From Verrucomicrobiota bacterium (GTDB lineage Bacteria; Verrucomicrobiota; Kiritimatiellia; RFP12; UBA1067), in assembly GCA_023269675.1 (NCBI GenBank), contig JAHFSX010000009.1:29515-93514 (forward strand): 64,000 nucleotides of DNA. The letters are read 5' to 3'. Positions 1 to 9,242 of the stretch are shown one piece after another (positions within the stretch are counted from its first letter, which is position 1; each line of letters starts with the position of its first letter). The notes beneath the pieces are model-generated. The model had not been told where the DNA came from, made no database searches, and saw only the letters and a list, made by a program, of their open reading frames with translations. Position numbers and translations under genes: made by a program.

Positions 1-1
1 G

Positions 2-550
2 CTGAACCTGCCCGACATACAGACCAACATCAACGTCGATGTGACCGTCGGTCTGCGGCAGGACATTGCCGGCCTCGCGGGTGACCCGGCCTTGCTCAAC
101 TGGCTCCTCGGCTTCGGTGATGCCCCGCTGGTGTCGAGCCCGTATAACGGGCGTACGCTGAGCTTAAACGAGTTGTATTGGCTCAATGCCAACCCGACCG
201 TAACCAACCGCGTTGATTTTATGGTGACGAAGTTTAACGTCGATGCGGTCAGCAATGCGCATGCGACCGTCACACTCGCGCTCAACGGCCAGAGCGTCAC
301 GAACCTGCAGGGAAATTCCGTGATGAAGCTCAACGTGAAGCAGGACCTAACCGACCCGGAATGGTCACTGCTGGCGCAGTATTCGCTCAGCAAGGCCTCC
401 TTCGACTCGAACCGGGTCAGCCGGGTCACGATCGAGAACCCGTTCTCGTATGTGATCCGGGGGTGGGATCCCCAAGGCATCTATTGCCGCGGCATGCTCG
501 AGATGGAGGATCCGCGCGTGATCGTGCAGGAGTTGATTACCGAGCCGTAA
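2..550 (+). CDS. 3' end of an unrecognised protein (5' partial)
   Basis: The frame is open from the first full codon at base 2 to the TAA at 548-550, so the gene begins upstream of the window. A GTG at 41 could serve as a start but there is no reason to prefer it. The visible 182 residues are rich in Asn, Val, Leu and Ser, with alternating hydrophobic stretches that suggest beta structure, and one segment reads VTLALNGQSV. There is no membrane segment and no recognisable sorting signal at the C-terminus. I do not recognise the family. A secreted or surface beta-rich protein is possible, but that is only an impression from composition. Confidence 0.6.
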   Translation: MNLPDIQTNINVDVTVGLRQDIAGLAGDPALLNWLLGFGDAPLVSSPYNGRTLSLNELYWLNANPTVTNRVDFMVTKFNVDAVSNAHATVTLALNGQSVTNLQGNSVMKLNVKQDLTDPEWSLLAQYSLSKASFDSNRVSRVTIENPFSYVIRGWDPQGIYCRGMLEMEDPRVIVQELITEP

Positions 551-576
551 CGGCGCCGGGCGGCCGCGTCTCCCGC

Positions 577-744
577 TCAGCGCCCATGCGCGAGGCGGAA
601 CCAGCGGACGGCCAGGCCGAGCAGGAAAAGGCTGAGAACCAGCCACAGCGCCTGACACTCTTGAGGTGTCAGGCGTTTGTTTAGCTGGAGCCGTTTAAAG
701 CGTCCGGGGCGGCGTCCGGCGGGCCTGTTTCGATCCTGTTGCAT
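577..744 (-). CDS. possible 55-residue single-pass membrane protein
   Basis: The minus strand has an ATG at 744 preceded by GGAG with seven bases of spacing, and is open for 55 codons to a TGA at 577. The product has a basic N-terminus (about residues 1-30, many Arg and Lys), then LTPQECQAL, one hydrophobic helix (LWLVLSLFLLGLAV) and a short basic tail. The LTPxE-plus-helix layout resembles the N-terminal anchor of ComEA-type DNA-binding proteins, but the helix-hairpin-helix part is missing, so this could be a relic or an independent small protein. It would be transcribed divergently from leuS. A perfect hairpin at 649-675 overlaps it, so the coding reading is not certain. Confidence 0.45.
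   Translation of the reverse strand: MQQDRNRPAGRRPGRFKRLQLNKRLTPQECQALWLVLSLFLLGLAVRWFRLAHGR
649..680 (+). terminator. candidate terminator hairpin
   Basis: Ten-base arms CGCCTGACAC (649-658) and GTGTCAGGCG (666-675) pair perfectly around a 7-base loop and are followed by TTTGTTT. This fits a Rho-independent terminator for the gene ending at 550, about 100 bases upstream. It lies inside the possible minus-strand small gene, so only one of the two readings may be meaningful. Confidence 0.4.
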
Positions 745-882
745 CGGTCAACTCCGCATTTACAGTACCGCGATCACGGGCGCCCGCGCAATGGGAATCG
801 GACGGAAACGCGTGCAAAGCCGTATAGATATTTCGCGGTCAAGATGCTATATTGATTCCCTTTTAACTCATGGGATTCTGTT

Positions 883-3450
883 ATGACCACACGCGAGTAT
901 GATTTCACGGCGATCGAGAAAAAATGGCAGGCCTATTGGGAGGCGAACAAGACGTTCAAAGTGAACGACTTCGAGCCCGGCAAACCCAAGTTTTACTGCC
1001 TGGACATGTTTCCCTATCCGAGCGGCGCGGGACTCCACGTGGGCCATCCGGAGGGCTACACGGCCACCGATATTCTCTGCCGTTACAAACGGATGCGCGG
1101 GTTCAACGTCCTGCACCCCATGGGCTGGGACGCGTTCGGCCTGCCGGCCGAGCAGTACGCCGTGGAGACCGGCACCCATCCGGCCATCACGACCGAGTGC
1201 AACATCAACCGCTTCCGCGAGCAGATCAAGGCGCTGGGGTTCAGCTACGACTGGGACCGCGAGGTCAACACCACCGACCCCAAGTACTACCAGTGGACGC
1301 AGTGGATTTTCGAGCAGCTCTATAAGAAAGGGCTGGCGTATGTGGCGGAGGTGGCGGTCAACTGGTGCCCGGCCCTGGGCACGGTGCTGGCCAACGAAGA
1401 GGTGATCGACGGCCGCAGCGAGCGCGGCAACCACCCGGTCGTGCGCAAGCCGATGCGGCAGTGGATGCTCAGGATCACCGAGTACGCGGAGCGGCTGCTG
1501 GAGGACCTGGAGGGGCTCGACTGGTCGGACGGCATCAAGGAGATGCAGCGCAACTGGATCGGCAAATCCGAGGGCGCGGAGGTGACCTTCGCGATCGCGG
1601 GGTCGGAGCAGGGCGTCACCGTCTACACCACGCGGCCCGACACGCTCTTCGGCGCGACCTACATGGTGCTCTCGCCCGAGCACCCGCTCGTCGGCGCCAT
1701 CACCACGGCGGTCCAGCAGGCGGCGGTGGCGCGGTACCGCGAGGAGGCCGCGCGCAAGAGCGACATGGACCGCACGGAGCTGAACACCGGCAAGACCGGC
1801 GTGTTCACGGGCGCGTTCGCGCTCAATCCGGTGACCGGCGGGCAGATCCCGGTCTGGATCGCGGATTACGTGCTGATCAGCTACGGCACGGGCGCGATCA
1901 TGGCGGTGCCGTCGCACGACACGCGCGACTTCGAGTTCGCGCAGAAGTTTTCGATTCCCGTCGTCTGCATCATCGAGCCTGACGCCAAGGAGGCCGCGGC
2001 CGCCGGGGCGGACGTGGCGGCGGTGCTGGCGGGCCGGGCGTGCTGGACGGGCAACGGCCGCATGATCCACTCGGCCAACGCGCAAGGTCTCGACATCAAC
2101 GGCATGGAGGTCGCCGACTCCAAACGCACGACCACCGCGTGGCTTGAGGCCCGCGGCATCGGCAAGGTCGCCGTGAAGTACAAGCTGCGCGACTGGCTCT
2201 TCAGCCGCCAGCGCTACTGGGGCGAGCCCTTTCCCGTCATCCACATGGAGGACGGCAGCATGCGCCTGGTGGACGAGAACGACCTGCCGCTGACGTTGCC
2301 GGAGCTGGCGGATTTCAAGCCTACGGGCACGGGCGAACCGCCCTTGGCCAAGGCGGGGGCATGGCTGGACTACACGGACCCGGTCACGGGCATGAAGGGC
2401 CGGCGCGAGACCAACACGATGCCGCAGTGGGCGGGCTCCTGCTGGTACTATCTGCGCTACATCGACCCGCACAACGGGCTGGCGGCGGTGGATGCGGCCA
2501 AGGAGAAGTATTGGATGCCGGTGGATCTGTATGTGGGCGGCGCGGAGCACGCGGTGCTGCACCTGCTCTACGCGCGCTTCTGGCACAAGGTGCTGTTCGA
2601 CCTCGGCTATGTCTCGACCAAGGAGCCTTTCCAGAAACTGGTGAACCAGGGCATGATCCTCGGGATCTCGTACAAGGACGCGCGCGGCGCGCTGGTGCCG
2701 ATGGACCTGGTCGATCAGCGGCCGGACGGCGTGTTCCACAAGGAGACCGGCGAGCGGCTGGTCGAGTTCGCGGCCAAGATGTCCAAGTCGCTGAAGAACG
2801 TGGTGAATCCCGATGACGTGATTTCGGCCTACGGTGCGGACAGCATGCGCCTGTACGAGATGTTCATGGGGCCGCTGGAGGCGGTGAAGCCGTGGAACTC
2901 CCAAGGCGTGGAGGGCGTTTTCCGTTTTCTCAAGCGCTCCTTCCGCATGGTGGTGGAGCAGCCGCTCAGCGACGAGCCGATGGCCGCCGCCCGGCGCCGC
3001 GTGCTGCACGCGACGATCAAGAAGGTGACGGACGACCTCGAGTCGATGAGCTTCAACACGGCGATCAGCCAGATGATGATTTTCATCAACGAGTTCTCGG
3101 GCAGCAACAAGCCGTTGCCGCGCGAGGCGGCCGAGGCGTTCGTGCTGGTGCTGGCCCCCTTCGCGCCGCACCTGTGCGAGGAGCTGTGGGAGTCGCTGGG
3201 CCACACCGGCACGCTGGCCTACGCGCCCTGGCCCGCTTACGACGCGGCGGTCCTCAAGGTGGACGAGGTCGAGATCCTGGTCCAGGTCCTGGGCAGGCCC
3301 AAGGCCCGCGTCATGATGCCGGCGGGCGCGGACGAGGCCACGATGCAGGCGCTGGCCCTCGCGCAGCCGTCCGTGCAGGAGGCGCTGGCGGGCAAGACCG
3401 TCCGCAAGCTGATCTGCGTGCCGAACCGGCTGATCAACATTCTGGTGTAG
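883..3450 (+). CDS. leuS: leucine--tRNA ligase
   Basis: Class I aminoacyl-tRNA synthetase that charges tRNA-Leu in the cytoplasm. The 855-residue length is normal for bacterial LeuRS. The HIGH-type motif is HVGH at residues 52-55 inside the typical [17 protein letters not shown] stretch. The CP1 editing domain is present, with the threonine-rich [12 protein letters not shown] segment. The KMSKS loop is exact at residues 632-636 and an anticodon-binding domain follows. The ATG at 883 is the only sensible start, as the product begins at the usual LeuRS N-terminus ([12 protein letters not shown]). It stands alone, with 136 bases before the next gene. No clear promoter is visible, only a weak TATATT-like box near 848. 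Confidence 0.98.
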   Translation: MTTREYDFTAIEKKWQAYWEANKTFKVNDFEPGKPKFYCLDMFPYPSGAGLHVGHPEGYTATDILCRYKRMRGFNVLHPMGWDAFGLPAEQYAVETGTHPAITTECNINRFREQIKALGFSYDWDREVNTTDPKYYQWTQWIFEQLYKKGLAYVAEVAVNWCPALGTVLANEEVIDGRSERGNHPVVRKPMRQWMLRITEYAERLLEDLEGLDWSDGIKEMQRNWIGKSEGAEVTFAIAGSEQGVTVYTTRPDTLFGATYMVLSPEHPLVGAITTAVQQAAVARYREEAARKSDMDRTELNTGKTGVFTGAFALNPVTGGQIPVWIADYVLISYGTGAIMAVPSHDTRDFEFAQKFSIPVVCIIEPDAKEAAAAGADVAAVLAGRACWTGNGRMIHSANAQGLDINGMEVADSKRTTTAWLEARGIGKVAVKYKLRDWLFSRQRYWGEPFPVIHMEDGSMRLVDENDLPLTLPELADFKPTGTGEPPLAKAGAWLDYTDPVTGMKGRRETNTMPQWAGSCWYYLRYIDPHNGLAAVDAAKEKYWMPVDLYVGGAEHAVLHLLYARFWHKVLFDLGYVSTKEPFQKLVNQGMILGISYKDARGALVPMDLVDQRPDGVFHKETGERLVEFAAKMSKSLKNVVNPDDVISAYGADSMRLYEMFMGPLEAVKPWNSQGVEGVFRFLKRSFRMVVEQPLSDEPMAAARRRVLHATIKKVTDDLESMSFNTAISQMMIFINEFSGSNKPLPREAAEAFVLVLAPFAPHLCEELWESLGHTGTLAYAPWPAYDAAVLKVDEVEILVQVLGRPKARVMMPAGADEATMQALALAQPSVQEALAGKTVRKLICVPNRLINILV

Positions 3451-3586
3451 TGGCGCGGTGTCGCTGTCGCAGTGTGACAAAACAGCCCGGCGGCGGGCCG
3501 CGGAGGCGTGGAATTCGCGGTTTCCGGCGCTGGTATGTTTTTTGCTGATGACAAGACGTAGGGTTTTCTAGAAAGGCAGGTGGGTT

Positions 3587-4285
3587 ATGATGTTTGATCC
3601 CATGTATATGCTGATGATGGTGCCGGCGCTGCTGCTGGCCGGTATCGCGTCGCTGATGGTCAAGCTCACGTTCAGCAAGTACTCCAAGGTGCGGGCCTAT
3701 TCGGGGATGACGGGCGCTCAGGCGGCGGAACGCATGATGCGCAGCAACGGGATCTACGATGTGACCATCGAGCAGACACACGGGTTCCTGTCGGATCATT
3801 ACGACCCCTCGAAGAAAGTGCTGCGGCTGTCGCCGGATGTCTATCAGTCCAATTCGCTGGCGGCCATCGGCGTGGCCTGTCACGAGGCGGGCCACGCCCT
3901 GCAGCACGCGACCCAATACGCGCCGCTGATGCTGCGCTCGACTTTGGTGCCCGTGACGCAGTTCAGCAGCATGTTCGCCTTCTACGTCTTTTTCGGCGGG
4001 CTGCTCTTCCGCATCCAGCCCCTGCTCTATGTCGGCTGCGCCCTGTTCGCGGCCGCTTTCGTCTTCGCGGTGGTGACGCTGCCCGTGGAATGGGACGCCA
4101 GCGCCCGCGCCAAGCAGCACATGGTGATGTCGGGAATCGTCTCGCCCGGCCAGGAGCGCGACGCGGGGCGCGTGCTCAACGCGGCTTTTCTGACCTATCT
4201 CGCGGCGGCCGTCAGCTCGCTGATGACGCTGCTGTATTATCTGATGCGTGCCGGGATCATCGGCGGCGGACGCAACCGCGATTGA
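3587..4285 (+). CDS. membrane zinc metallopeptidase, YugP-type
   Basis: Predicted membrane-bound neutral zinc metallopeptidase of the YugP family (Pfam Peptidase_Zn). The 232 residues match the family length. An N-terminal hydrophobic helix (about residues 5-25) is followed by the zinc-binding HEAGH motif at residues 99-103 in the ACHEAGHALQHA context, and then at least two hydrophobic segments. The start ATG at 3587 follows an AGGCAGGTGG purine-rich stretch; an ATG one codon later is also possible. Family members are thought to act in membrane protein turnover, but the substrate is unknown. It sits just upstream of htpG, so a shared protein-quality-control role is possible, though this is context only. 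Confidence 0.9.
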   Translation: MMFDPMYMLMMVPALLLAGIASLMVKLTFSKYSKVRAYSGMTGAQAAERMMRSNGIYDVTIEQTHGFLSDHYDPSKKVLRLSPDVYQSNSLAAIGVACHEAGHALQHATQYAPLMLRSTLVPVTQFSSMFAFYVFFGGLLFRIQPLLYVGCALFAAAFVFAVVTLPVEWDASARAKQHMVMSGIVSPGQERDAGRVLNAAFLTYLAAAVSSLMTLLYYLMRAGIIGGGRNRD

Positions 4286-4328
4286 TCTGACGCGGACCCA
4301 CATTCAACAAGGAGAACACGGACAACCC

Positions 4329-6209
4329 ATGAGCAAGAAAACGCATATCTTCAAGGCCGAGATCCAGCAGGTGCTGGACCTGGTGATCCACTCGCTGTAT
4401 TCGAAAAAAGAGATCTTCCTGCGCGAGCTGCTTTCCAACGCGTCGGATGCGATCGACCGCGCGCAGTACCTCGGGCTGACGGACAAGACCATCGTGGCCG
4501 ACGCGCCGGTGTGGAAGATCGATATCATCGCGGACAAAGAGGACCGGACGCTGGTGATCGCCGACAACGGCGTGGGCATGAGCGAGGAGGAGTTGGACAA
4601 GAACCTCGGCGTGATCGCCAGCTCGGGCACCAAGGCGTTCGCCGAGGCGCTCAAGGCCAAGGCGCAGGCCAACGTGCCGGAGCTCATCGGCCAGTTCGGC
4701 GTGGGCTTCTACTCCGCGTTCATGGTGGCCGAGTCGGTGACGGTCATCTCGCTCAAGCGCGGCGAGGGGCAGAAGGCGGTCAAGTGGACCTCCGCCGGCG
4801 ACGGCACCTACTCGCTGGAGGAGGCCGCGCGCGACAAGCCCGGCACGACCGTTTCGCTCAAGCTGCGCGAGGGCATGGAGGAGTATCTGGACGCGTGGCG
4901 CGTGCAGGAGCTGGTCAAGAAGTACTCGAACTTCATCGCCTGCCCCATCCGCTTCGGCGAGAAGGGCGAGGCGCCCAAAGAGGATGCGGAGCCGCTCAAC
5001 ACCATGAAGGCGTTGTGGAAGCGCTCCAAGAGCGAGATCACGGAAGAGGAGTACAGCGAGTTCTACACGCACCTCTCGCACGATCACCACCCGCCGCTGA
5101 AGACCATCCATCTGTCGGCCGAGGGCGCGGTCGAGTTCAAGGCCCTGCTCTTCCTGCCGAAGGAGGCCGGCTTCGACATGCTGATGCCCAACAAGAAGCA
5201 CGGCCTGCACCTCTACGTGCGCAACGTCTTCATCGGCGCGGAGTTCGACCTGCTGCTGCCCGAGTACCTGCGCTTCGTGAAGGGCGTGGTCGACTCGAGC
5301 GACCTGCCCCTGAACGTCTCGCGCGAGATGCTGCAGGACGACGCGGTGATCCGCAAGATCAGGAGCAGCCTCACGGGCAAGATCCTCGGCACGCTGGCCG
5401 AGATGATGAAGGACAAGCCCGAAGAGTATGCGGCCTTCTACACCTCGTTCGGACGCGTTCTGAAAGAGGGCGTCCACTCCGACTGGGAGAACGCCGACAA
5501 GCTGAAGAACCTGCTGCTGTTCCGCTCCGCCAAGAGCGAGGGCAACAAGCTCATCTCGCTGAAGGAGTATGTCGCCGCCATGCCCGAGACCCAGAAGGAC
5601 ATCTACTTCCTGGTCTCCGAGGATCTCGACACCGTGCGCCACTCGCCGCACATCGAGGCGGTGGCGCAGCGCGGCTACGACGTGCTCTTCTTCGTCGACG
5701 CGATTGACCAGTGGGTCGTGGACAGCCTGCGCGAGTTCGAGGGCAAGAAGCTGGTGGCCGTGGACAAGGGCAACCTCGAGCTGGGCACGGACGAGGAGAA
5801 GGTGGAGTCCAAGAAGAAGTTGGAGGCCGCGGCCGGCGACTACCAGGCGCTCACGGCGTACATCAAGGAGCGGCTGAAGGACGAGGTGGGCGAGGTGCGG
5901 CTCTCGCCGCGGCTGACCGAGTCGGCCTGCTGCCTGGTGGCGGACGAGCACGCCATGAACGCGAGCATGGAGCGCCTGATGCGCGCCATGAATCAGGACG
6001 TGCCCAAGCAGCTCCGCACGCTGGAGCTCAACCCCGACCACGCCCTGCTCAAGCGCATGAAGGCGATGTTCGAGACGGCTCCGGAAAACCCGAAGCTGGC
6101 CGACTACGTCGAGCTGCTGTACGGGCAGGCGCTGTTGGGCGAGGGCTCCGCGCTGAAGAACCCGCAGCGCTTCACGCGCCTGGTGGCGGACCTGATGGCG
6201 GGCGCCTAA
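4329..6209 (+). CDS. htpG: molecular chaperone HtpG (Hsp90)
   Basis: ATP-dependent Hsp90-type chaperone of the cytosol. The 626-residue product has the GHKL ATPase signatures ELLSNASDA, DNGVGMS and GQFGVGFYSAF, the middle domain (LNVSREMLQ) and the C-terminal dimerisation domain (RLMRAMNQD). The frame is open upstream to 4248, but I take the ATG at 4329: MSKKTHIFKAEI matches the usual N-terminus and AAGGAG lies 14 bases upstream. Upstream codons would overlap the preceding peptidase gene. No heat-shock element (for example CIRCE) is visible upstream. Confidence 0.97.
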   Translation: MSKKTHIFKAEIQQVLDLVIHSLYSKKEIFLRELLSNASDAIDRAQYLGLTDKTIVADAPVWKIDIIADKEDRTLVIADNGVGMSEEELDKNLGVIASSGTKAFAEALKAKAQANVPELIGQFGVGFYSAFMVAESVTVISLKRGEGQKAVKWTSAGDGTYSLEEAARDKPGTTVSLKLREGMEEYLDAWRVQELVKKYSNFIACPIRFGEKGEAPKEDAEPLNTMKALWKRSKSEITEEEYSEFYTHLSHDHHPPLKTIHLSAEGAVEFKALLFLPKEAGFDMLMPNKKHGLHLYVRNVFIGAEFDLLLPEYLRFVKGVVDSSDLPLNVSREMLQDDAVIRKIRSSLTGKILGTLAEMMKDKPEEYAAFYTSFGRVLKEGVHSDWENADKLKNLLLFRSAKSEGNKLISLKEYVAAMPETQKDIYFLVSEDLDTVRHSPHIEAVAQRGYDVLFFVDAIDQWVVDSLREFEGKKLVAVDKGNLELGTDEEKVESKKKLEAAAGDYQALTAYIKERLKDEVGEVRLSPRLTESACCLVADEHAMNASMERLMRAMNQDVPKQLRTLELNPDHALLKRMKAMFETAPENPKLADYVELLYGQALLGEGSALKNPQRFTRLVADLMAGA

Positions 6210-6241
6210 CGGGCTCTTTCCGAAGCTGAACAGGTTGCGAT

Positions 6242-6336
6242 AAAACGCCCAACGCCCAACAATCAACGCTCCATGCTGAAGGGAACATCCTCAACACTTG
6301 GACGTTGGAAGTTGAGCGTTGGGCGTTAAACGTTTT
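6242..6336. repeat. intergenic inverted repeat, family C
   Basis: Imperfect inverted repeat downstream of htpG. The left arm (6242-6270) is made of near-tandem AACGCCCAACG units. The right arm (6298-6336) reads as GTTGGAAGTTGAGCGTTGGG units, so the reverse complement of one arm resembles the other. The arms end in AAAACG and CGTTTT. The element runs over a TTG that could be mistaken for the start of the next gene. Confidence 0.75.
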
Positions 6337-6366
6337 GATTCCGGGGCTGCCGGCTTGGGGATACTG

Positions 6367-7938
6367 ATGCTTGAACGCCTCATGGAACTCTTGAATGGGG
6401 GACAGGGGCCGGAGTTTCTCCGGGCCCTGAAGATCATTTTCCTGGCGTTCCTGTCCCTTGCCGCGCTGGCGATTCTCTTCGCGCCGGCGGTCAAGCCGGG
6501 CAAGGTCAATTACTGGCTGCTGCGCGTGATCGTGACGGGGTCGCTCCTCGCGATTCTGCTCTACCAGGCGACCTGGCAGCTGCTGGGCTTCTCCAAGCCG
6601 GAGTTCGTGCGGTTCATGCGGCGCTACAACAAGCGCCCGAACGCGGCCGAGATGCAGGTGGCGCGCGGGCCAATCCTCGACCGTCGCGGCATGGTGCTGG
6701 CCGCGCCCGTGGCGGGCGACTTGTGGGGACGGCGTTACCCCTTGGGCGAGGCGGCGGTGCATCCGCTCGGCTACTACCACTCCAAGTTCGGCATCACGGC
6801 CGTCGAGCGGGTTTGCGATCCGGCGCTCAGCGGCTTTGCGCCGGAGAGCCGGGAGGACCTGCTGGGCAAGGGGCTGTTCGCGTCGCGCGCGGAGGAGGGC
6901 GCGGCGGTCACGCTGACGCTCGACGCGCGGCTGCAGCAGAAGGCGTACGAGCTGCTCGACGGGCGCAAGGGCGCGGTGGTGATCATGCGGCCGCGCAGCG
7001 GGGCGCTGCTGGCGCTGGTCAGCTCGCCGGGGTTCGACCCGCTCAACCCCGGGCCCGCGATCCTGGACGAGGAGAACTCGCCGGCCTTCAACCGGGTGGT
7101 GCAGGGCCGCTATCCGCCGGGCTCGACTTTCAAAATCCTGATCGCGGGCCTCGCCTTGGACCGCGGGCTCGCGCCGGTGTATTCCTGCCCCGGCATGGGG
7201 TACATCGCCGGGCCCAGTACGCCGCCGATCCGCGACAGCGAGTACTACGCGTGGGAGCGTAAAGGCGAAGTCTGGCCGGGCTGGGGGAGGCTTACGCTGA
7301 AAGAGGCCATGACACACTCCTCGAACGTCTACTTCGCCCAGCTGGGTGTCGCGTGCGGTCCGGCGGCCTTCAACGCGATCATGGTCCGCGCGCGCATCAA
7401 CGAGCCGCTGGTCTACCTGAAGGGCGCCTCGGGTGAGCTGCAAAGCACGCGGGGCAACGTGCCGGAGATCAGCAAGAAGCGGACGCTCGCGCAGCTGGCG
7501 ATCGGCCAGGGCGAGGTGCTGGTGACGCCCCTGCACGTGGCCTGCTTCACGGCCGCGGCGGCGGCGGGCGGCGTCATGTACCGTCCCCGTCTCGTCAAGG
7601 ACGAGCCGGTCGAGGCGCTCGCCGAGCTGTTCACGCCGAAGACGGCGGAGCAGCTCAAGGCCATGCTGCGCGAGGTGGTGGTCAGCGGCACGGGCAAGGC
7701 CGCGAACGTGCCGGAGCTGGAGGTGTGCGGCAAGACCGGAACGGCGCAGGCGCCGGGCGGGGAGGATCACGCCTGGTTCACCTGTTTCGCCCCGCGCCGG
7801 CATCCGAACATCGTGGTCACGGTGCTGGTCGAGCACGGCGGCTACGGCGCGAAGTCCGCGCTGCCGGTCGCGCGCGCGCTGATCGAAGAGGCTGACCTGC
7901 TGGGGTACGTGCGCCGGCCCGAAGAGGGGGTGAAATGA
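6367..7938 (+). CDS. class B penicillin-binding protein (D,D-transpeptidase)
   Basis: Membrane-anchored transpeptidase that crosslinks peptidoglycan. The 523-residue product has two hydrophobic segments near the N-terminus, a short dimerisation-type region (QVARGPILDRRG) and the transpeptidase domain. The three active-site motifs are STFK (residues 253-256), SSN (318-320) and KTGT (456-459). The short N-terminal module and the pairing with a SEDS protein resemble PbpA/PBP2-type proteins more than FtsI. I chose the ATG at 6367; an in-frame TTG at 6319 lies within the repeat element. The stop overlaps the start of the next gene (ATGA), so the two are translationally coupled. Confidence 0.93.
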   Translation: MLERLMELLNGGQGPEFLRALKIIFLAFLSLAALAILFAPAVKPGKVNYWLLRVIVTGSLLAILLYQATWQLLGFSKPEFVRFMRRYNKRPNAAEMQVARGPILDRRGMVLAAPVAGDLWGRRYPLGEAAVHPLGYYHSKFGITAVERVCDPALSGFAPESREDLLGKGLFASRAEEGAAVTLTLDARLQQKAYELLDGRKGAVVIMRPRSGALLALVSSPGFDPLNPGPAILDEENSPAFNRVVQGRYPPGSTFKILIAGLALDRGLAPVYSCPGMGYIAGPSTPPIRDSEYYAWERKGEVWPGWGRLTLKEAMTHSSNVYFAQLGVACGPAAFNAIMVRARINEPLVYLKGASGELQSTRGNVPEISKKRTLAQLAIGQGEVLVTPLHVACFTAAAAAGGVMYRPRLVKDEPVEALAELFTPKTAEQLKAMLREVVVSGTGKAANVPELEVCGKTGTAQAPGGEDHAWFTCFAPRRHPNIVVTVLVEHGGYGAKSALPVARALIEEADLLGYVRRPEEGVK

Positions 7939-9212
7939 GCCGGAAGCGTCAAGTCTTGGCGCCGGTCGGCGCGTCGGCCGGTCTCTTTCTGCTCTCCGTG
8001 CTGGCGGTGCTCTGCGCCTGCGCCTCGGTGCTGGGGGTGAAGCTGAGCAACGCGCCGGTCCTGCCGTGGGAGCAGCTGATCCCGCTGGGCGTGTATGTCG
8101 CGGGTGTGCCGTTGGCGCTGCTCTGGCTCAAGCTGATCGGCTGGAAGGGCGATGCTGGGTTGGTGGGCGCGGTCTTTCTCCTGTGCGGCATGGGGCTGGT
8201 GGTCCAGTTCCGCATGGGCAGCTTCTCCCAGGGGCTGTCCGCGCCGCTGGCGCTGGCGCCGTTTCCGTTGGGGCTGGCCGCGTTTGTAGTGGGCGTGTCC
8301 CTGACGGGCAAGGGGCGCGGCACGTGGCTCGCGGGCGCGGGCTGGCTGGCCTACCTGGCCGCGCTCGGGGTGCTGGCGGCGATGCTGGTGCTGGGCCGGA
8401 GCTACCGCGGCGGGATGTATATGCCGGGCAACATGAACCCCTCCGAGATCGTAAAGCCGCTGCTGGTGTTCTTTCTGGCGGCGTATCTGAGCCGGCGGCA
8501 GAAGGCGTTCTCCGAGACGCAGAACGGGATGCCGGTGCCGCCGCTCCTGGCCCTGCTGGGCCTGGTCCTGCTGTGGGGCGTGCCGATGCTGCTGACCATC
8601 GCGCTGAAGGACCTCGGGCTGATGGTCCTGCTGAACGCGATTCTGATCGTGATGCTTTTCGCGATCGCGCGCAGCACGGGCTATCTGGCGATCGGCCTGG
8701 CGGCGGTGACGGCGGCGGGCTTCGGCGTGCAGTTCATCTCCTCCCATGCGCAGGCGCGGTTCGACGTCTGGCTCAATCCGTTCACCGACCCCACGGGCAA
8801 GGGCTGGCAGATCCTGCAGGCGCTCTCGGCCATGTACTCCGGCGGGCTGTGGGGCGCGGGGCTCGGCTCGGGCGTGCCGCAGGCGGTGCCGATTGTGACC
8901 TCGGACTTCGTCTATGCGGCCGTGGCCGAGGAGATCGGCCTGATCGGGTGCGGGCTGTTGCTGATGGTGTACGCGGTGCTCTTCTCGCGCGGGTTCCGTG
9001 CGGCGGGCGCGGCGCGGACGCCTTTCGAGCGGCTGCTGTGCGTGGGACTGACCGGCTCCCTGGCGGTGCAGACGATCCTGAATGTGGCCGGCGTCACCAA
9101 GGCCCTGCCCATGACCGGCATCACGCTGCCGCTCATCAGCCACGGCGGCAGCAGCCTGATCACCACCCTGTTCGTGGCCGGGCTGATCGCGGGCCTCTCG
9201 GACCGCAAGTAA
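7935..9212 (+). CDS. FtsW/RodA/SpoVE (SEDS) glycosyltransferase
   Basis: Polytopic SEDS protein that polymerises lipid II glycan strands together with a class B PBP. The 425 residues contain about ten hydrophobic segments. Family signatures are NPSEIVKPLL, the DPTGKGWQILQAL stretch, GAGLGSG, TSDFVYAAVAEEIGLIG and HGGSSLITTLF near the end. The Asp of TSDF corresponds to the catalytic Asp proposed for RodA, by family knowledge. The ATG at 7935 overlaps the PBP stop by four bases, forming a pbpA-rodA type cassette for elongation or division. Confidence 0.95.
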   Translation: MSRKRQVLAPVGASAGLFLLSVLAVLCACASVLGVKLSNAPVLPWEQLIPLGVYVAGVPLALLWLKLIGWKGDAGLVGAVFLLCGMGLVVQFRMGSFSQGLSAPLALAPFPLGLAAFVVGVSLTGKGRGTWLAGAGWLAYLAALGVLAAMLVLGRSYRGGMYMPGNMNPSEIVKPLLVFFLAAYLSRRQKAFSETQNGMPVPPLLALLGLVLLWGVPMLLTIALKDLGLMVLLNAILIVMLFAIARSTGYLAIGLAAVTAAGFGVQFISSHAQARFDVWLNPFTDPTGKGWQILQALSAMYSGGLWGAGLGSGVPQAVPIVTSDFVYAAVAEEIGLIGCGLLLMVYAVLFSRGFRAAGAARTPFERLLCVGLTGSLAVQTILNVAGVTKALPMTGITLPLISHGGSSLITTLFVAGLIAGLSDRK

Positions 9213-9242
9213 GCTGCGAAAAGAAAAAAGGAAGTGCTGGCC

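Noticed and set aside
838..882. Promoter for leuS
   Set aside because: A TATATT-like box is present near 848 but no acceptable -35 at the right distance.
868..3480. Long open antisense frame opposite leuS (also opposite htpG, the SEDS/esterase region, the regulator/DUF1680 region and GH51)
   Set aside because: High GC leaves long stop-free antisense frames. Their products are His/Arg/Leu-rich, without domains, and fully overlap well-supported genes.
6319..6366. TTG start giving a longer penicillin-binding protein
   Set aside because: The added codons lie in the right arm of the inverted repeat and have no ribosome site.
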